This document shows, piece by piece, positions 16,416 to 25,430 of a stretch of DNA of 64,000 nt; position 1 is the stretch's first letter; each line of letters begins with the position of its first letter. A model generated the notes under the pieces. That model was not told the DNA's origin. It made no database searches and saw only the letters and a program-made list of their open reading frames with translations. Origin of the DNA: G963665215 sp963665215 (GTDB lineage: Bacteria; Chloroflexota; Dehalococcoidia; Lucifugimonadales; CAUZJF01). Position numbers and translations under genes: made by a program. The stretch lies in NCBI GenBank assembly GCA_963665215.2, contig CAXXWW010000008.1, positions 558,001 to 622,000 of the forward strand, read 5' to 3'.

Positions 16416-17345
16416 GTGGTGATGGTCACAGACGAGCTTGTCAAGCACGTGACGAAGGCCTGGGGTCAGGGCGGAGCAGACTGGCTGGATAGGTTGCCTG
16501 CGGTCCTCGCCGAGATCGAGGAGCGGTGGTCTCTCCAAGTGAGCGGGCCTTTCGACTCTTCATACCACTATGTGGCCCCTGCCGTTCGCGAGGACGGCAT
16601 CGAAGTGGTATTGAAGCTGGGCGTCCCAGGTGACGACTTTCGCCGAGAGGTAGAAGCGCTTCGAATATTCAGTGGTCGCGGCGCCGTACGACTGCTGAAG
16701 AGCGACCCGCTTGTAGGCGTCATGATGCTGGAGCGCCTCAAGCCAGGCGCCTATCTCGGTGACGTGTCTGACGAGCAGCGGGCCACGTCCATCGCGGCCG
16801 GCGTGATGAGGCGGCTCTGGCGGCCCGCTCCAAGCGGACACCAATTCCCTGAGGTGTCCGAGTATGAGGGGGGCTTACGCTGGCTGCAGGGTCAGCTTGA
16901 CGGAACAGGCCCTCTGCCGAGGCCGATGGTTGTGCGGGCCGAGGCAATGCTTCGAGAACTCCTTGAAGAGGGGAACGAGCCGGTTGTCTTACACGGAGAC
17001 CTTCACCCGTGGAATATCCTGTCGGCCGAGCGAGAACCGTGGCTCGCAATCGACCCCAAAGGAGTCGTCGGCGACCCGGCGTACGAGCTTGGTCCCTTTA
17101 TCTATAGTCTACCTTTTCCACAGGAACGGCCTGCCCGGGTCTTGGCCAGGCGATTGGACCAGTTTGCCCAGGAGCTTGGGTTCAAACGAGAGCGGATAGT
17201 GAACGCGGTATTGCCCCGAGCTGTATTGGCCGCGTGGCCGGAGGGACCTGCAGAGGTAGCTTGGCCCGTGAGCGGTGCAGACGTTTGGGACGTCCCGCTG
17301 GCCTATGCTCAGCTGCTGATTGGGCTCGACCACTCCTCCGCATAG
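16416..17345 (+). CDS. Aminoglycoside/hydroxyurea phosphotransferase-like kinase
   Basis: The product of about 309 aa has the protein-kinase-like fold of the APH(6)/hydroxyurea phosphotransferase group. Seen are VLKLGVPGDDFRREVEALRI (ATP-binding Lys and Glu), the catalytic loop VVLHGDLHPWNILS with Asp and Asn, and WLAIDPKGVVGDPAYELGPF with the metal-binding Asp. The substrate cannot be deduced; chromosomal members are often not resistance enzymes. Start codons GTG 16416, GTG 16419 and ATG 16422 are clustered, so the N-terminus is uncertain by two residues. The gene stands alone after the acpP terminator. Confidence 0.83.
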   Translation: MVMVTDELVKHVTKAWGQGGADWLDRLPAVLAEIEERWSLQVSGPFDSSYHYVAPAVREDGIEVVLKLGVPGDDFRREVEALRIFSGRGAVRLLKSDPLVGVMMLERLKPGAYLGDVSDEQRATSIAAGVMRRLWRPAPSGHQFPEVSEYEGGLRWLQGQLDGTGPLPRPMVVRAEAMLRELLEEGNEPVVLHGDLHPWNILSAEREPWLAIDPKGVVGDPAYELGPFIYSLPFPQERPARVLARRLDQFAQELGFKRERIVNAVLPRAVLAAWPEGPAEVAWPVSGADVWDVPLAYAQLLIGLDHSSA

Positions 17346-17446
17346 GCCGTGTGGGAAGGCACGTCGAGAGTGTGGGCAGCATTATGACCGGCCTTCGCGG
17401 CGGCCACGATGGGTGATGAGGCGCGGAATTTGGACGGCCACTCTGA

Positions 17447-17475
17447 TTGACGCTGGCGAGCCCGCCTGCTACGAT
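17447..17475 (+). promoter_or_regulatory. Sigma-70-type promoter before the uracil-DNA glycosylase gene
   Basis: TTGACG (17447-17452) and TACGAT (17470-17475) are 17 bp apart, with the start codon 33 bp downstream. Confidence 0.6.
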
Positions 17476-17507
17476 GACGGCAAGCAGCAGCCCCCTTTCG
17501 AGGTCCT

Positions 17508-18110
17508 ATGTCCGAGTTCGATCTTCTCGTCGAGCAGGTCCAGAACTGCACCCTTTGCACCCTTTCCGAGAAGCGTACATTGGCCGTTCCGGGCGAGGGG
17601 TCTCTCACGGCCGATATCATGATAATCGGCGAGGGCCCGGGCTACTACGAGGACCAGCAAGGGAGGCCCTTCGTTGGGCCTGCGGGACGCCTGCTGGAAG
17701 AGCTCCTGGCTTCCATCGGGCTGAATCGGGAGGACGTCTACATCACCAACATGATAAAGTGCCGGGCGCCCAACAATCGCGACCCGCTACCCGGCGAGAT
17801 TCAGGCCTGCAAACCGTATCTTGACAGACAGCTCGAGCTGATCCGGCCCAGGGTCGTGGTGACCCTGGGAAGGTACTCATTCGCGAAATTCTTCCCGGAC
17901 GAGCCCATCGGCAAGGCCCGTGGGACGCCGAGGCGATGGAACGGGCTCACCATCTATCCCATGTACCATCCCGCCGCCGCCTTACGCAACGGGAACCTCC
18001 GCTCGGTCCTCGAAAAGGACTTCCGGGAGTTGCCGTCCATCCTGGCCAGCGAGCCTCCCGAGGATGAGAAGTCCCACGAGCCCGCGGCCAGGCAGCTGGG
18101 CTTCTTCTAA
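17508..18110 (+). CDS. Family 4-type uracil-DNA glycosylase with Fe-S cluster
   Basis: The 200-aa product has C14 and C17 in the N-terminal NCTLC pair and later Cys near residues 85 and 101 in NMIKCRAPNNRDPLPGEIQA and the following CKPYL, the [4Fe-4S] ligand pattern of family 4 enzymes. Motif A is IIGEGPGYYED, the uracil-binding pocket follows in GRPFVGPAGRLLEELL, and the C-terminal YPMYHPAAALR motif has the catalytic-region His. It removes uracil from DNA. A matching promoter is seen at 17447-17475. Confidence 0.92.
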   Translation: MSEFDLLVEQVQNCTLCTLSEKRTLAVPGEGSLTADIMIIGEGPGYYEDQQGRPFVGPAGRLLEELLASIGLNREDVYITNMIKCRAPNNRDPLPGEIQACKPYLDRQLELIRPRVVVTLGRYSFAKFFPDEPIGKARGTPRRWNGLTIYPMYHPAAALRNGNLRSVLEKDFRELPSILASEPPEDEKSHEPAARQLGFF

Positions 18111-18208
18111 ATCTCTAAATTGGTCCGTTCCGGTCCCCGTCGGGCACACGCCTGCAACAATTCGCCTACCACCGTAGTCCTACGTCTAGCTACTCAAAGG
18201 AAACACAG

Positions 18209-19873
18209 ATGACCGACGCTTCACTCCGAGTCGTAGCCCTTGGCGGCCTGGGCGAGATAGGTATGAACATGATGGCCCTGGAGTACGGTGGCGACATGGT
18301 CGTCATCGACGCGGGGGTGCTATTTCCCGGGGAAGATATGCCTGGAGTGGACTTTGCCATCCCCGACATTTCCTACCTTGTTGAGCACAAAGACAAGGTC
18401 AGGGCCATACTGATCACCCACGGTCACGAGGACCACATAGGAGCGCTGCCGTATGTGCTTCGCGAGCTGAGCGTACCGGTGTACGCCTCACGGCTCACGC
18501 ACGGGCTGATCTCCGTGAAGCTGAGGGAGCATGGGCTGCTACGCAGTGCCAATCTTAACGTGATTGAGCCCCAATCCACTTTCGAGATAGGGAAGCTGCA
18601 GATTGAGTTTTTCAGCGTGTGCCACTCCATCCCGGACGCCATGGGCATCGCGATCAAGACGCCACTGGGGACGGTGCTCCACACCGGCGACTTCAAGATC
18701 GACCACACCCCGGCCGACGGCAAGCCCACCGACTTTTCGGCCCTGTCCCGGCTGGCCGCCGACGGGGTGCTGCTGATGTGCTCCGACTCGACGTACGCCG
18801 AGGTGGAGGGATACACGCAATCCGAGCAGGTGGTGGGTGAGGCCCTGGACAGGGCTATCGGCGACGCAGAGGGGCGCGTCATGGTGGCGACCTTCGCATC
18901 GCTGATCTCGCGCATGCAGCAGGTGATAGACGCCGCGGTCAAGCATGGCCGTAAGGTGACCGTGGTGGGCCGCAGCATGGTCAACAATCTGAAAATGGCG
19001 ATGAACATGGGCTACCTGAACGCCCCGGATGGAGCGGTGGTGACCTTGAACGAAGCGAGGCAGCTCCCTCACGAGAGGGTGGTGATCCTGGCCACCGGGG
19101 CCCAGGGGGAGCCTACCTCTGCCCTCGTGCGCATAGCCAACGGCGAGCACCAGGACGTTGAGATCGTCCCCGGGGACACCGTGGTGATCTCGGCGTCGCC
19201 GATTCCCGGGAACGAGACCGTTGTGTCTCGGACCATCGACAACCTGTACCGGCAGGGGGCGACGGTCCTGCATAGTCGAATTGCCATGGTCCACGTTCAC
19301 GGCCACGGCAGCCGTGAAGAGCTGAAGATGATGCTCAGCCTGGTGAAGCCGAAGTTCTTCCTTCCCATACACGGCGAGTACCGGCATTTGGTGGCCCATT
19401 CATCCCTAGCCAGGTCCACGGGCGTACCGGGGTCAAACGCCTTCGTCCTGGAGGACGGCGACGTGCTGGAGCTGGGGGCTGACGGAGGCGCTGTGGTGGA
19501 CAAGGTGGAGGCGGGCCGCGTCTTGGTGAACGGCAACCGGCTTTGGAGCGCTAACAGCAAGGTGCTGAATGAGCGTCGGCGGCTGGCCGGAGAGGGCGTG
19601 GTCGTCGTGTCGATGGTGGTGGACGGGCGATCGGGGGCGGTCCTCAGGCCGCCCAACGTGGCTTCCTACGGCTTCATGGAGATGGAGGAGTCGGGAGAGC
19701 TGTTCGAAAGAACCTCCGAAATGGCCCAAACAGCCCTAGAAGAGCAACAGAAACGTGGTCTAGAGTGGGGGCGCGTGAGGGAGCGCGTCGCAGATTCTGT
19801 TTCCAAGTTTCTGAACGACGAGACGCGACGGCGGCCGACAGTTCTGGCACACATAGAGGTGGTGCAGACCTAG
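18209..19873 (+). CDS. rnj: Ribonuclease J
   Basis: The 554-aa metallo-beta-lactamase/beta-CASP protein shows ALGGLGEIGMNMM, the Zn site THGHEDHIGALP (His71-His76), HTGDFKIDHTP, beta-CASP motifs including VMVATFASLISRMQQ and ATGAQGEPTSALVRIA, and KFFLPIHGEYRHL. The C-terminal domain (from about residue 450) matches the RNase J dimerisation tail. RNase J is a 5'-3' exo/endoribonuclease for mRNA decay and rRNA maturation in bacteria lacking or supplementing RNase E. AAGGAAA precedes the ATG. Confidence 0.96.
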   Translation: MTDASLRVVALGGLGEIGMNMMALEYGGDMVVIDAGVLFPGEDMPGVDFAIPDISYLVEHKDKVRAILITHGHEDHIGALPYVLRELSVPVYASRLTHGLISVKLREHGLLRSANLNVIEPQSTFEIGKLQIEFFSVCHSIPDAMGIAIKTPLGTVLHTGDFKIDHTPADGKPTDFSALSRLAADGVLLMCSDSTYAEVEGYTQSEQVVGEALDRAIGDAEGRVMVATFASLISRMQQVIDAAVKHGRKVTVVGRSMVNNLKMAMNMGYLNAPDGAVVTLNEARQLPHERVVILATGAQGEPTSALVRIANGEHQDVEIVPGDTVVISASPIPGNETVVSRTIDNLYRQGATVLHSRIAMVHVHGHGSREELKMMLSLVKPKFFLPIHGEYRHLVAHSSLARSTGVPGSNAFVLEDGDVLELGADGGAVVDKVEAGRVLVNGNRLWSANSKVLNERRRLAGEGVVVVSMVVDGRSGAVLRPPNVASYGFMEMEESGELFERTSEMAQTALEEQQKRGLEWGRVRERVADSVSKFLNDETRRRPTVLAHIEVVQT

Positions 19874-20058
19874 CGGCGTGTGATTGTCCCACGTGTTGCG
19901 ATACATCCCTCACGACCAGGGCGAGCGGCTGATCAGACCTGGCTCCGACAATGGGCTCACCCTCTCTGGCTCTCCCCCGTCAAGAAGGAGAGGATAAATC
20001 CCTTCCCCCTAGATGGGGAGCGGCGAAAGTTGTCCTTAGGACTCGTGGGGTGTGAGAG

Positions 20059-22617
20059 ATGAAGCTTCTAGCGGGAATCGGGGGCAAGTCGGCGGCAAGG
20101 TTGCGGCGCGCCCCGTTCAGATTGTGGTATGCGTTGGGTAGCGTCGTGGTTCTGCTGGCGGCGACCGGGGGTCTGGGGTACTGGTATCGCGAGCAGATCG
20201 GGTCTGACTACACGTCGACCCAGGATGCCGTGCTGGGCTCACTGGGGCTGGGAGTGGCGCCCGTCGCCGTTTGGCTCGCCGTTTTCGTGTGGGTCCTCGT
20301 GACAAGGCGGAACTGGTTCCGGCGCGTGAATCTGTGGGCCGGCTCCCTGGTCTTCGTGGCCTCCATTCTTGGCGTTTTGTCATTCTTCCAGCCCAGCGGG
20401 GGGGTGCTCGGCGCGATCACCCTGGACGGCGACGTTTCCCTGGGGGGAGGGGCCGGCTCCGCGATAGTGGGCCCCGTCGCCTGGCAAGGAGCGCTGCGGT
20501 TACTGGCGATATTTGCCGTCTTTTTGGCGATTATCGCGCCCCATCTCATGTTGGACCTCGCCGCCGGATCTGGGCGGCTGTTGATACACGCCTACGTCTT
20601 CTCCATCATGGGGGTCAAAGGCGCCGCGTCGGCCTTGACAGGGGTATATCGCTTCGACTCTAGGGCCAGATTCAAGGAGGATGAGGGCGCCGCCGGGCCA
20701 GCAACGTCTTCGCCCGGCCCGAGCGCGCGCTTGAGGGCGGACCTGGGCGCCATGCCCGCCGATGTCTCCGGTCCCGGGGTAGGGGCGCCAGGCGCCGGAA
20801 TGCCTCCCGCGCTCACGGGGTCTCGGACCGCGCCCAAGATGCTGCCGGGCCCGAACTCGTCTGGGGAGGACGCCGCCTTGGAAGCGGAAAGCGATGAGTG
20901 GGAGGAGTCCCCACCTCCCTTCGAATCGGGTCCTGGAGATGACGCGGTGGAGGCGCCAGAGACCGCCGGCGCCAGATACAACAGGTTCTGGGGCGAAGCC
21001 GGTGACGATGTTGAGGGTCCAAAGGGCCTGCCGGCTACGAGCGAGCTGGAGGGCGGGGACTTGGGCCAGGATTCAGATGCCGAGGGGCCGATCGTGGACC
21101 CAGCGGGCGCGATGTGGAAGCGTCCTTCAATTGGGCTGCTTGCCAACGCCCAGGAGGGCGGGATATCGGATGAGGAGATGGACGAGACCGCCGAGAAGAT
21201 CAAGCGGACCCTGGGCGAGTATGGCATAGAAGTGGAGATCGGGCAGGTGATGCCGGGTCCAACGGTGACCATGTACGGCATCATTCCCGGCTGGATACGC
21301 CGCCAAAAGCAGGTAAAGGCCACCGACGAGCACGGCCGGCCGAAGCTCGATGAGTCCGGTAAGCCCATTGTGACCAGGGTCGAGACCAAGACGCGGGTGA
21401 AAGTGGACAGCATTATGTCCAGAGAGAAGGACCTGTCGCTGGCCCTGAAGACCCCCAGCATCCGCATTGAGACGCCGGTAATGGGCGAGTCTCTCGTGGG
21501 GATCGAGGTGCCCAATCCCAGCCCGAACCTGGTCATGATGCGCGGGGTGATGGAGAGCGATGAGTTCGAGGAGCTTCGTGGCTCTGCAAAGCTGCCGATC
21601 GCGATCGGCAAGAGCAGCGCCGGCGACGTGGTGGTGGTTGATCTTGCGGATATGCCCCACCTGCTGATCGCAGGAGCAACCGGCAGCGGCAAGAGTGTGT
21701 GCATCAACACCATAGTGTCCGGTCTCATACTGGAGAGGACGCCGGCAGAGATGCGTCTGCTCCTGGTGGACCCCAAGCGAGTGGAGCTCACCCCGTACAA
21801 CGGCATTCCGCATCTGTTGACGCCGGTGGTCGTTGAAACGGACCAGGTGGTTGCGCTGCTCAAAGGGCTGATTCGCGAGATGCTCCAGCGCTATCGCCGG
21901 ATGGAGGAGGTGGGGGTCAGGAATATCAGTGCGTACAACAAAAAGATGAGCGAGAGGATGCCCTACCTGGTGGTGGCGGTAGACGAGTTGGCCGACCTGA
22001 TGATGTCGGCGTCATATGACGTGGAGCAGTCTCTGTGCCGGCTTGCGCAGCTGGGAAGGGCGACGGGCATTCACCTGATAGTCGCCACCCAGAGGCCCTC
22101 CGTGGACGTGATAACGGGCCTAATCAAGGCCAATTTTCCGACCAGGATAAGCTTCGGGGTGACCTCTCAGATCGACTCTCGGACGATACTCGACGCGGTC
22201 GGCGCGGAGAGGCTGCTGGGGCGCGGGGACATGCTTTACCTGGCGGCGGACGCGTCAAGGCCAGAGCGCGTGCAGGGCGTGTTCGTGTCGGACGAGGAGA
22301 TCGACGGGCTGGTGAAATTCTGGCAGACCACGCCCTGGGCCCCGCTTCCCAAGGTGTCCCTGCACAGGATTGGGGACGCCGAGGTGGACGATGAAGAGCA
22401 AGCGGATAATAATGAATCCGAGTCGCGGGATGCGCTGCTAGACAACGCCGTCGAGCTGGCCCATCGTTACAACAAGCTCTCCACGTCGCTGCTCCAGCGG
22501 CGCCTGCGTATCGGCTATCCGCGAGCGGCCCGCCTCATGGACCAGCTCGAAGAAGAGGGCATCGTGGGTCCCAGTGATGGCTCTAAGTCCCGAGATGTTA
22601 TAATGAGCAATACGTAG
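20059..22617 (+). CDS. ftsK: DNA translocase FtsK/SpoIIIE
   Basis: The 852-aa product begins with a membrane domain of about four helices (residues 20-190), then an acidic, Pro/Gly-rich linker (about 200-370), an alpha subdomain, and the RecA-like motor with Walker A GATGSGKSVC (about 538-547), LLLVDPKRVELTPYNGIPHL, Walker B VVAVDELADLMM and RATGIHLIVATQRPSVDVIT. The C-terminal winged-helix gamma domain (LLQRRLRIGYPRAARLMDQL) reads KOPS-like sequences. It pumps chromosome dimers to the septum for XerCD recombination; an Xer gene is in the same window. Confidence 0.96.
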   Translation: MKLLAGIGGKSAARLRRAPFRLWYALGSVVVLLAATGGLGYWYREQIGSDYTSTQDAVLGSLGLGVAPVAVWLAVFVWVLVTRRNWFRRVNLWAGSLVFVASILGVLSFFQPSGGVLGAITLDGDVSLGGGAGSAIVGPVAWQGALRLLAIFAVFLAIIAPHLMLDLAAGSGRLLIHAYVFSIMGVKGAASALTGVYRFDSRARFKEDEGAAGPATSSPGPSARLRADLGAMPADVSGPGVGAPGAGMPPALTGSRTAPKMLPGPNSSGEDAALEAESDEWEESPPPFESGPGDDAVEAPETAGARYNRFWGEAGDDVEGPKGLPATSELEGGDLGQDSDAEGPIVDPAGAMWKRPSIGLLANAQEGGISDEEMDETAEKIKRTLGEYGIEVEIGQVMPGPTVTMYGIIPGWIRRQKQVKATDEHGRPKLDESGKPIVTRVETKTRVKVDSIMSREKDLSLALKTPSIRIETPVMGESLVGIEVPNPSPNLVMMRGVMESDEFEELRGSAKLPIAIGKSSAGDVVVVDLADMPHLLIAGATGSGKSVCINTIVSGLILERTPAEMRLLLVDPKRVELTPYNGIPHLLTPVVVETDQVVALLKGLIREMLQRYRRMEEVGVRNISAYNKKMSERMPYLVVAVDELADLMMSASYDVEQSLCRLAQLGRATGIHLIVATQRPSVDVITGLIKANFPTRISFGVTSQIDSRTILDAVGAERLLGRGDMLYLAADASRPERVQGVFVSDEEIDGLVKFWQTTPWAPLPKVSLHRIGDAEVDDEEQADNNESESRDALLDNAVELAHRYNKLSTSLLQRRLRIGYPRAARLMDQLEEEGIVGPSDGSKSRDVIMSNT

Positions 22618-22765
22618 ACCCCAACTCTCAGCGGACCCACCATCGGGGCGATGCAATCACCCCCTCTCCGATCCACCCCATCTCGTGGGAGAGGTTGGAG
22701 CCCCTTCTCCCTCAACGGATGAAGGTGAGGATGGGGGTGACGTCCTTTTAGAGGGTCTCGTGCGC

Positions 22766-24652
22766 ATGGGAGGGGGCCGGCGTCGTAGAGGCGCCAGGGG
22801 AAGCTGGCAGGTGGTCCGAAACATAACAGACTTGCTCAGCTCGGCCGTCAGGCGTGGCCAGAGCGACGAGAGGGTCTCCACGGTCCGCGACACCTGTCTG
22901 GTGTGTGGGGGCGGCCTGGCTGGCTCAGAGTTCTACTCGCAGCACCGCATATGTCCCCACTGCCGGTTTCATTACAGCATGACGGCCAGGGAGCGCATCG
23001 ATAGTCTGGCCGACCCCGGTAGCTTCCGTGAGACAAACCGCTCCGTCACATCTCTAGATCCCCTATCCTTCTCCACCCGGGTACCCTACAAGCAGCGCCT
23101 GTTTCGAGAGCAGCGTCGGACGGGGCTGACCGAGGCGGCCGTGACCGGGACATGCGCAATAGGGGGAAGTCCCGTGGTGCTTATCGTCCTGGATTTCGGC
23201 TTCATGGGCGGAAGCATGGGCTGCGTGGTGGGCGAGAAGGTGGCGCTGGCCCTCGAACACGCCGTCAAGAGGAAGCGGCCTGTGGTAGCAGTGGTGACCA
23301 GCGGAGGCGCCCGTATCCAGGAGGGCGTGTTGTCGCTGATGCAGATGGCTAAGACAGCGATTGCTGCTAGCCAGCTCGACGCCAAGGGTATGCCCTTTAT
23401 CACGCTCCTGGCCAATCCGGCCACGGGCCAGGCCTACGCCAGCTTCGCCAACCTGGCGGACATCATTCTGGCAGAGCCCGGCGCCATCGTGGGGCTTGCT
23501 CCGATGCGTGTCCTCAAGGAGTCCAGCGATCATCCGCTCCCCGGTGGCTCTCATACGGCGGAGTCGCATCTGGAGCATGGAATGCTGGATTCCGTCGTGG
23601 ACAGGGAGGGGCTCAGGGACCTTCTGGCCATATTGCTGGACCTGCTGACCACCCAGTACCAGCTTAAGGCCCGGCGGAAGCCGCAGAGGCAAGAAATTGA
23701 GGCGGTGCGTCACCAGGCCTGGGACTCGGTTATGCTGGCCCGCCACGCGTCACGTCCAGGCGCGATGGACTACATCGGCCGCATGGTCACCAATTTCGTG
23801 GAGCTACACGGAGACCGGTCGTATGGCGACGACGGCGCCATAGTGTCCGGCATCGGACACCTCGGGGGCCAGACGGTCGTAATAATCGGACAGCAGGGAG
23901 ACAGGGAAGGCGACCCCGTGGAGCGGCGCCAGGGCAGAACGTCTCCCGAGGGTTTCCGAAAGGCGCAGAGGGCAATACGTCTTGCGTCGAAGTTCGACAT
24001 ACCGCTGATTACGCTCATCGACACGCCGGGACCCTTCCTCAGTCTGGACGCCGAGGAGCGTGGCCTGGGTAACTCGATTGCGACCACGATGGCACACATG
24101 GCCGGCCTCAAGCCCCCTTCTATCGCGGTGGTCATCGGCGAAGGGGGCAGCGAGGGGGCATTGGCGCTGGCGGTGGGCAACCGGGTGCTGATGATGGAAA
24201 ATGCGATCTACTCCATAATCTCACCCGAGGATGCCGCAAGCCTGATCTACCAGGACGAGGGCCGGGCGGACGAGGTTGCCGAGTCGCTGAAGCTTACGGC
24301 TGCCGACTGCCGGGAGTTGGGGATCGTCGACTTTGTGGTGCAGGAGCCCCCGGGTGGCGCCCACAAAAACCCCGACGAGGCGGCGCGCCACCTAAGGCGG
24401 GTCCTGCTTCAAGAGATGGCCGTGCTACAGTCCGTGTCCAGGAGAAGGGTGCTGGCTGAGAAGTACAAGAAGTTCCGCAAGATGGGTGAGTACAGCTCCC
24501 ACTTCAGGGCAGCCATCACGAGAGAGGTGAACGCGCTTCAGGGGCTGGTTGCGACCGGAGTGAAGCGGATATCCCGGCGAGGCAGGTCGGCCAAGAAGTC
24601 ATCGGCTGGGCTACCTGACGAGGAAGATGGCGTCGCCGTCATCGGCAAATAG
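22766..24652 (+). CDS. accDA: Acetyl-CoA carboxylase carboxyltransferase, fused beta-alpha subunits
   Basis: A single frame of about 628 aa (from ATG 22766) joins AccD and AccA. The N-terminal zinc finger has C44-x2-C47 and C63-x2-C66, followed by the beta crotonase fold (GGSMGCVVGEKVALALEHAV, TSGGARIQEGVLSLMQMAKT). From about residue 300 the alpha part starts: ARHASRPGAMDYIGRMVTNF, ELHGDRSYGDDGAI, IDTPGPFLSLDAEERGLGNS, GEGGSEGALALAVGNRVLMM. It transfers carboxyl from biotin to acetyl-CoA to make malonyl-CoA. The frame is open from GTG 22685, but that part translates an intergenic CTCTCC-type repeat, so 22766 or a nearby later start is preferred. Confidence 0.93.
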   Translation: MGGGRRRRGARGSWQVVRNITDLLSSAVRRGQSDERVSTVRDTCLVCGGGLAGSEFYSQHRICPHCRFHYSMTARERIDSLADPGSFRETNRSVTSLDPLSFSTRVPYKQRLFREQRRTGLTEAAVTGTCAIGGSPVVLIVLDFGFMGGSMGCVVGEKVALALEHAVKRKRPVVAVVTSGGARIQEGVLSLMQMAKTAIAASQLDAKGMPFITLLANPATGQAYASFANLADIILAEPGAIVGLAPMRVLKESSDHPLPGGSHTAESHLEHGMLDSVVDREGLRDLLAILLDLLTTQYQLKARRKPQRQEIEAVRHQAWDSVMLARHASRPGAMDYIGRMVTNFVELHGDRSYGDDGAIVSGIGHLGGQTVVIIGQQGDREGDPVERRQGRTSPEGFRKAQRAIRLASKFDIPLITLIDTPGPFLSLDAEERGLGNSIATTMAHMAGLKPPSIAVVIGEGGSEGALALAVGNRVLMMENAIYSIISPEDAASLIYQDEGRADEVAESLKLTAADCRELGIVDFVVQEPPGGAHKNPDEAARHLRRVLLQEMAVLQSVSRRRVLAEKYKKFRKMGEYSSHFRAAITREVNALQGLVATGVKRISRRGRSAKKSSAGLPDEEDGVAVIGK

Positions 24653-24665
24653 CAGCCCCGATACC

Positions 24666-25289
24666 TCATACCCCGTACGTTACTCCCCAGACCCTCTCTT
24701 CATACGCGGCGATCTTATCCTCGTGCTGCAGCGTCAACGCGATGTCGTCCAGCCCGTTGAGCAGGCAGTGCCAGCGGAAGTCGTGGACCTCCGGGTCGTT
24801 GTGTACCGTGAATGCAACGCTGAGACCGTCATTATCCGTCAACCGGCAGGACTCCAGGTCCACCGTCAATTGATAGCCGGGGCTGCTCTTTGCCCTGGAC
24901 ATGAGCTGGCTGACGCGGTCTTCGGGGAGGTGTACGGGTACGATACCGTTGTCGAAGCAGTTCTTGTGGAAGATGTCGGCGAAGCTGGACGCGATGATGC
25001 AGCGGAAGCCGTAGTCGAGCAGCGCCCAGGGAGCGTGCTCCCGGGAAGAACCGGACCCGAAGTTGCGGCCCGTCACCAGGATTGATGCCCCCTCGTAGCC
25101 CGGCCGGTTCAGTTCGAACTCAGGATTGGGGGTGCCGTCCTCATTTAGCCGCCAGTCGAAGAAAAGGAACTGCCCGAAGCCGGTGCGCTCGATACGCTTG
25201 AGGAACTGCTTGGGGATGATCTGGTCCGTGTCGACGTCGACCCGGTCCAGAGGCGCGACGACCCCGGTGTGCTTTGTGAAGGGTTGCAT
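24666..25289 (-). CDS. leuD: 3-isopropylmalate dehydratase small subunit
   Basis: The 207-aa product begins FTKHTGVVAPLDRVDVDTDQ and has GRNFGSGSSREHAPWALLDY and SSFADIFHKNCFDNGIVPV, the LeuD swivel-domain hallmarks. With LeuC it isomerises 2-isopropylmalate to 3-isopropylmalate. It is the last gene of the leftward ilv-leu unit and ends 13 bp from the end of the convergent accDA gene. A 141-bp gap separates it from leuC, containing only a 28-codon chance frame. Confidence 0.96.
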   Translation of the reverse strand: MQPFTKHTGVVAPLDRVDVDTDQIIPKQFLKRIERTGFGQFLFFDWRLNEDGTPNPEFELNRPGYEGASILVTGRNFGSGSSREHAPWALLDYGFRCIIASSFADIFHKNCFDNGIVPVHLPEDRVSQLMSRAKSSPGYQLTVDLESCRLTDNDGLSVAFTVHNDPEVHDFRWHCLLNGLDDIALTLQHEDKIAAYEERVWGVTYGV

Positions 25290-25430
25290 CGGGTGGCTCC
25301 TACAGCGTGAACGAATCTCAGGAGGTGCGCTCGGGCAGATGCTCCCGCAGGACCCGGGCGTACTCCCCGGCCTTCCCTTGAAGTGGCGACCTACCTTCGC
25401 TCATCTCTCTCCATTCCCAGCCCCTAGCCC

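Noticed and set aside
25318..25404. 28-codon frame between leuC and leuD
   Set aside because: Too short, with no strong ribosome-binding site and no recognised motif.
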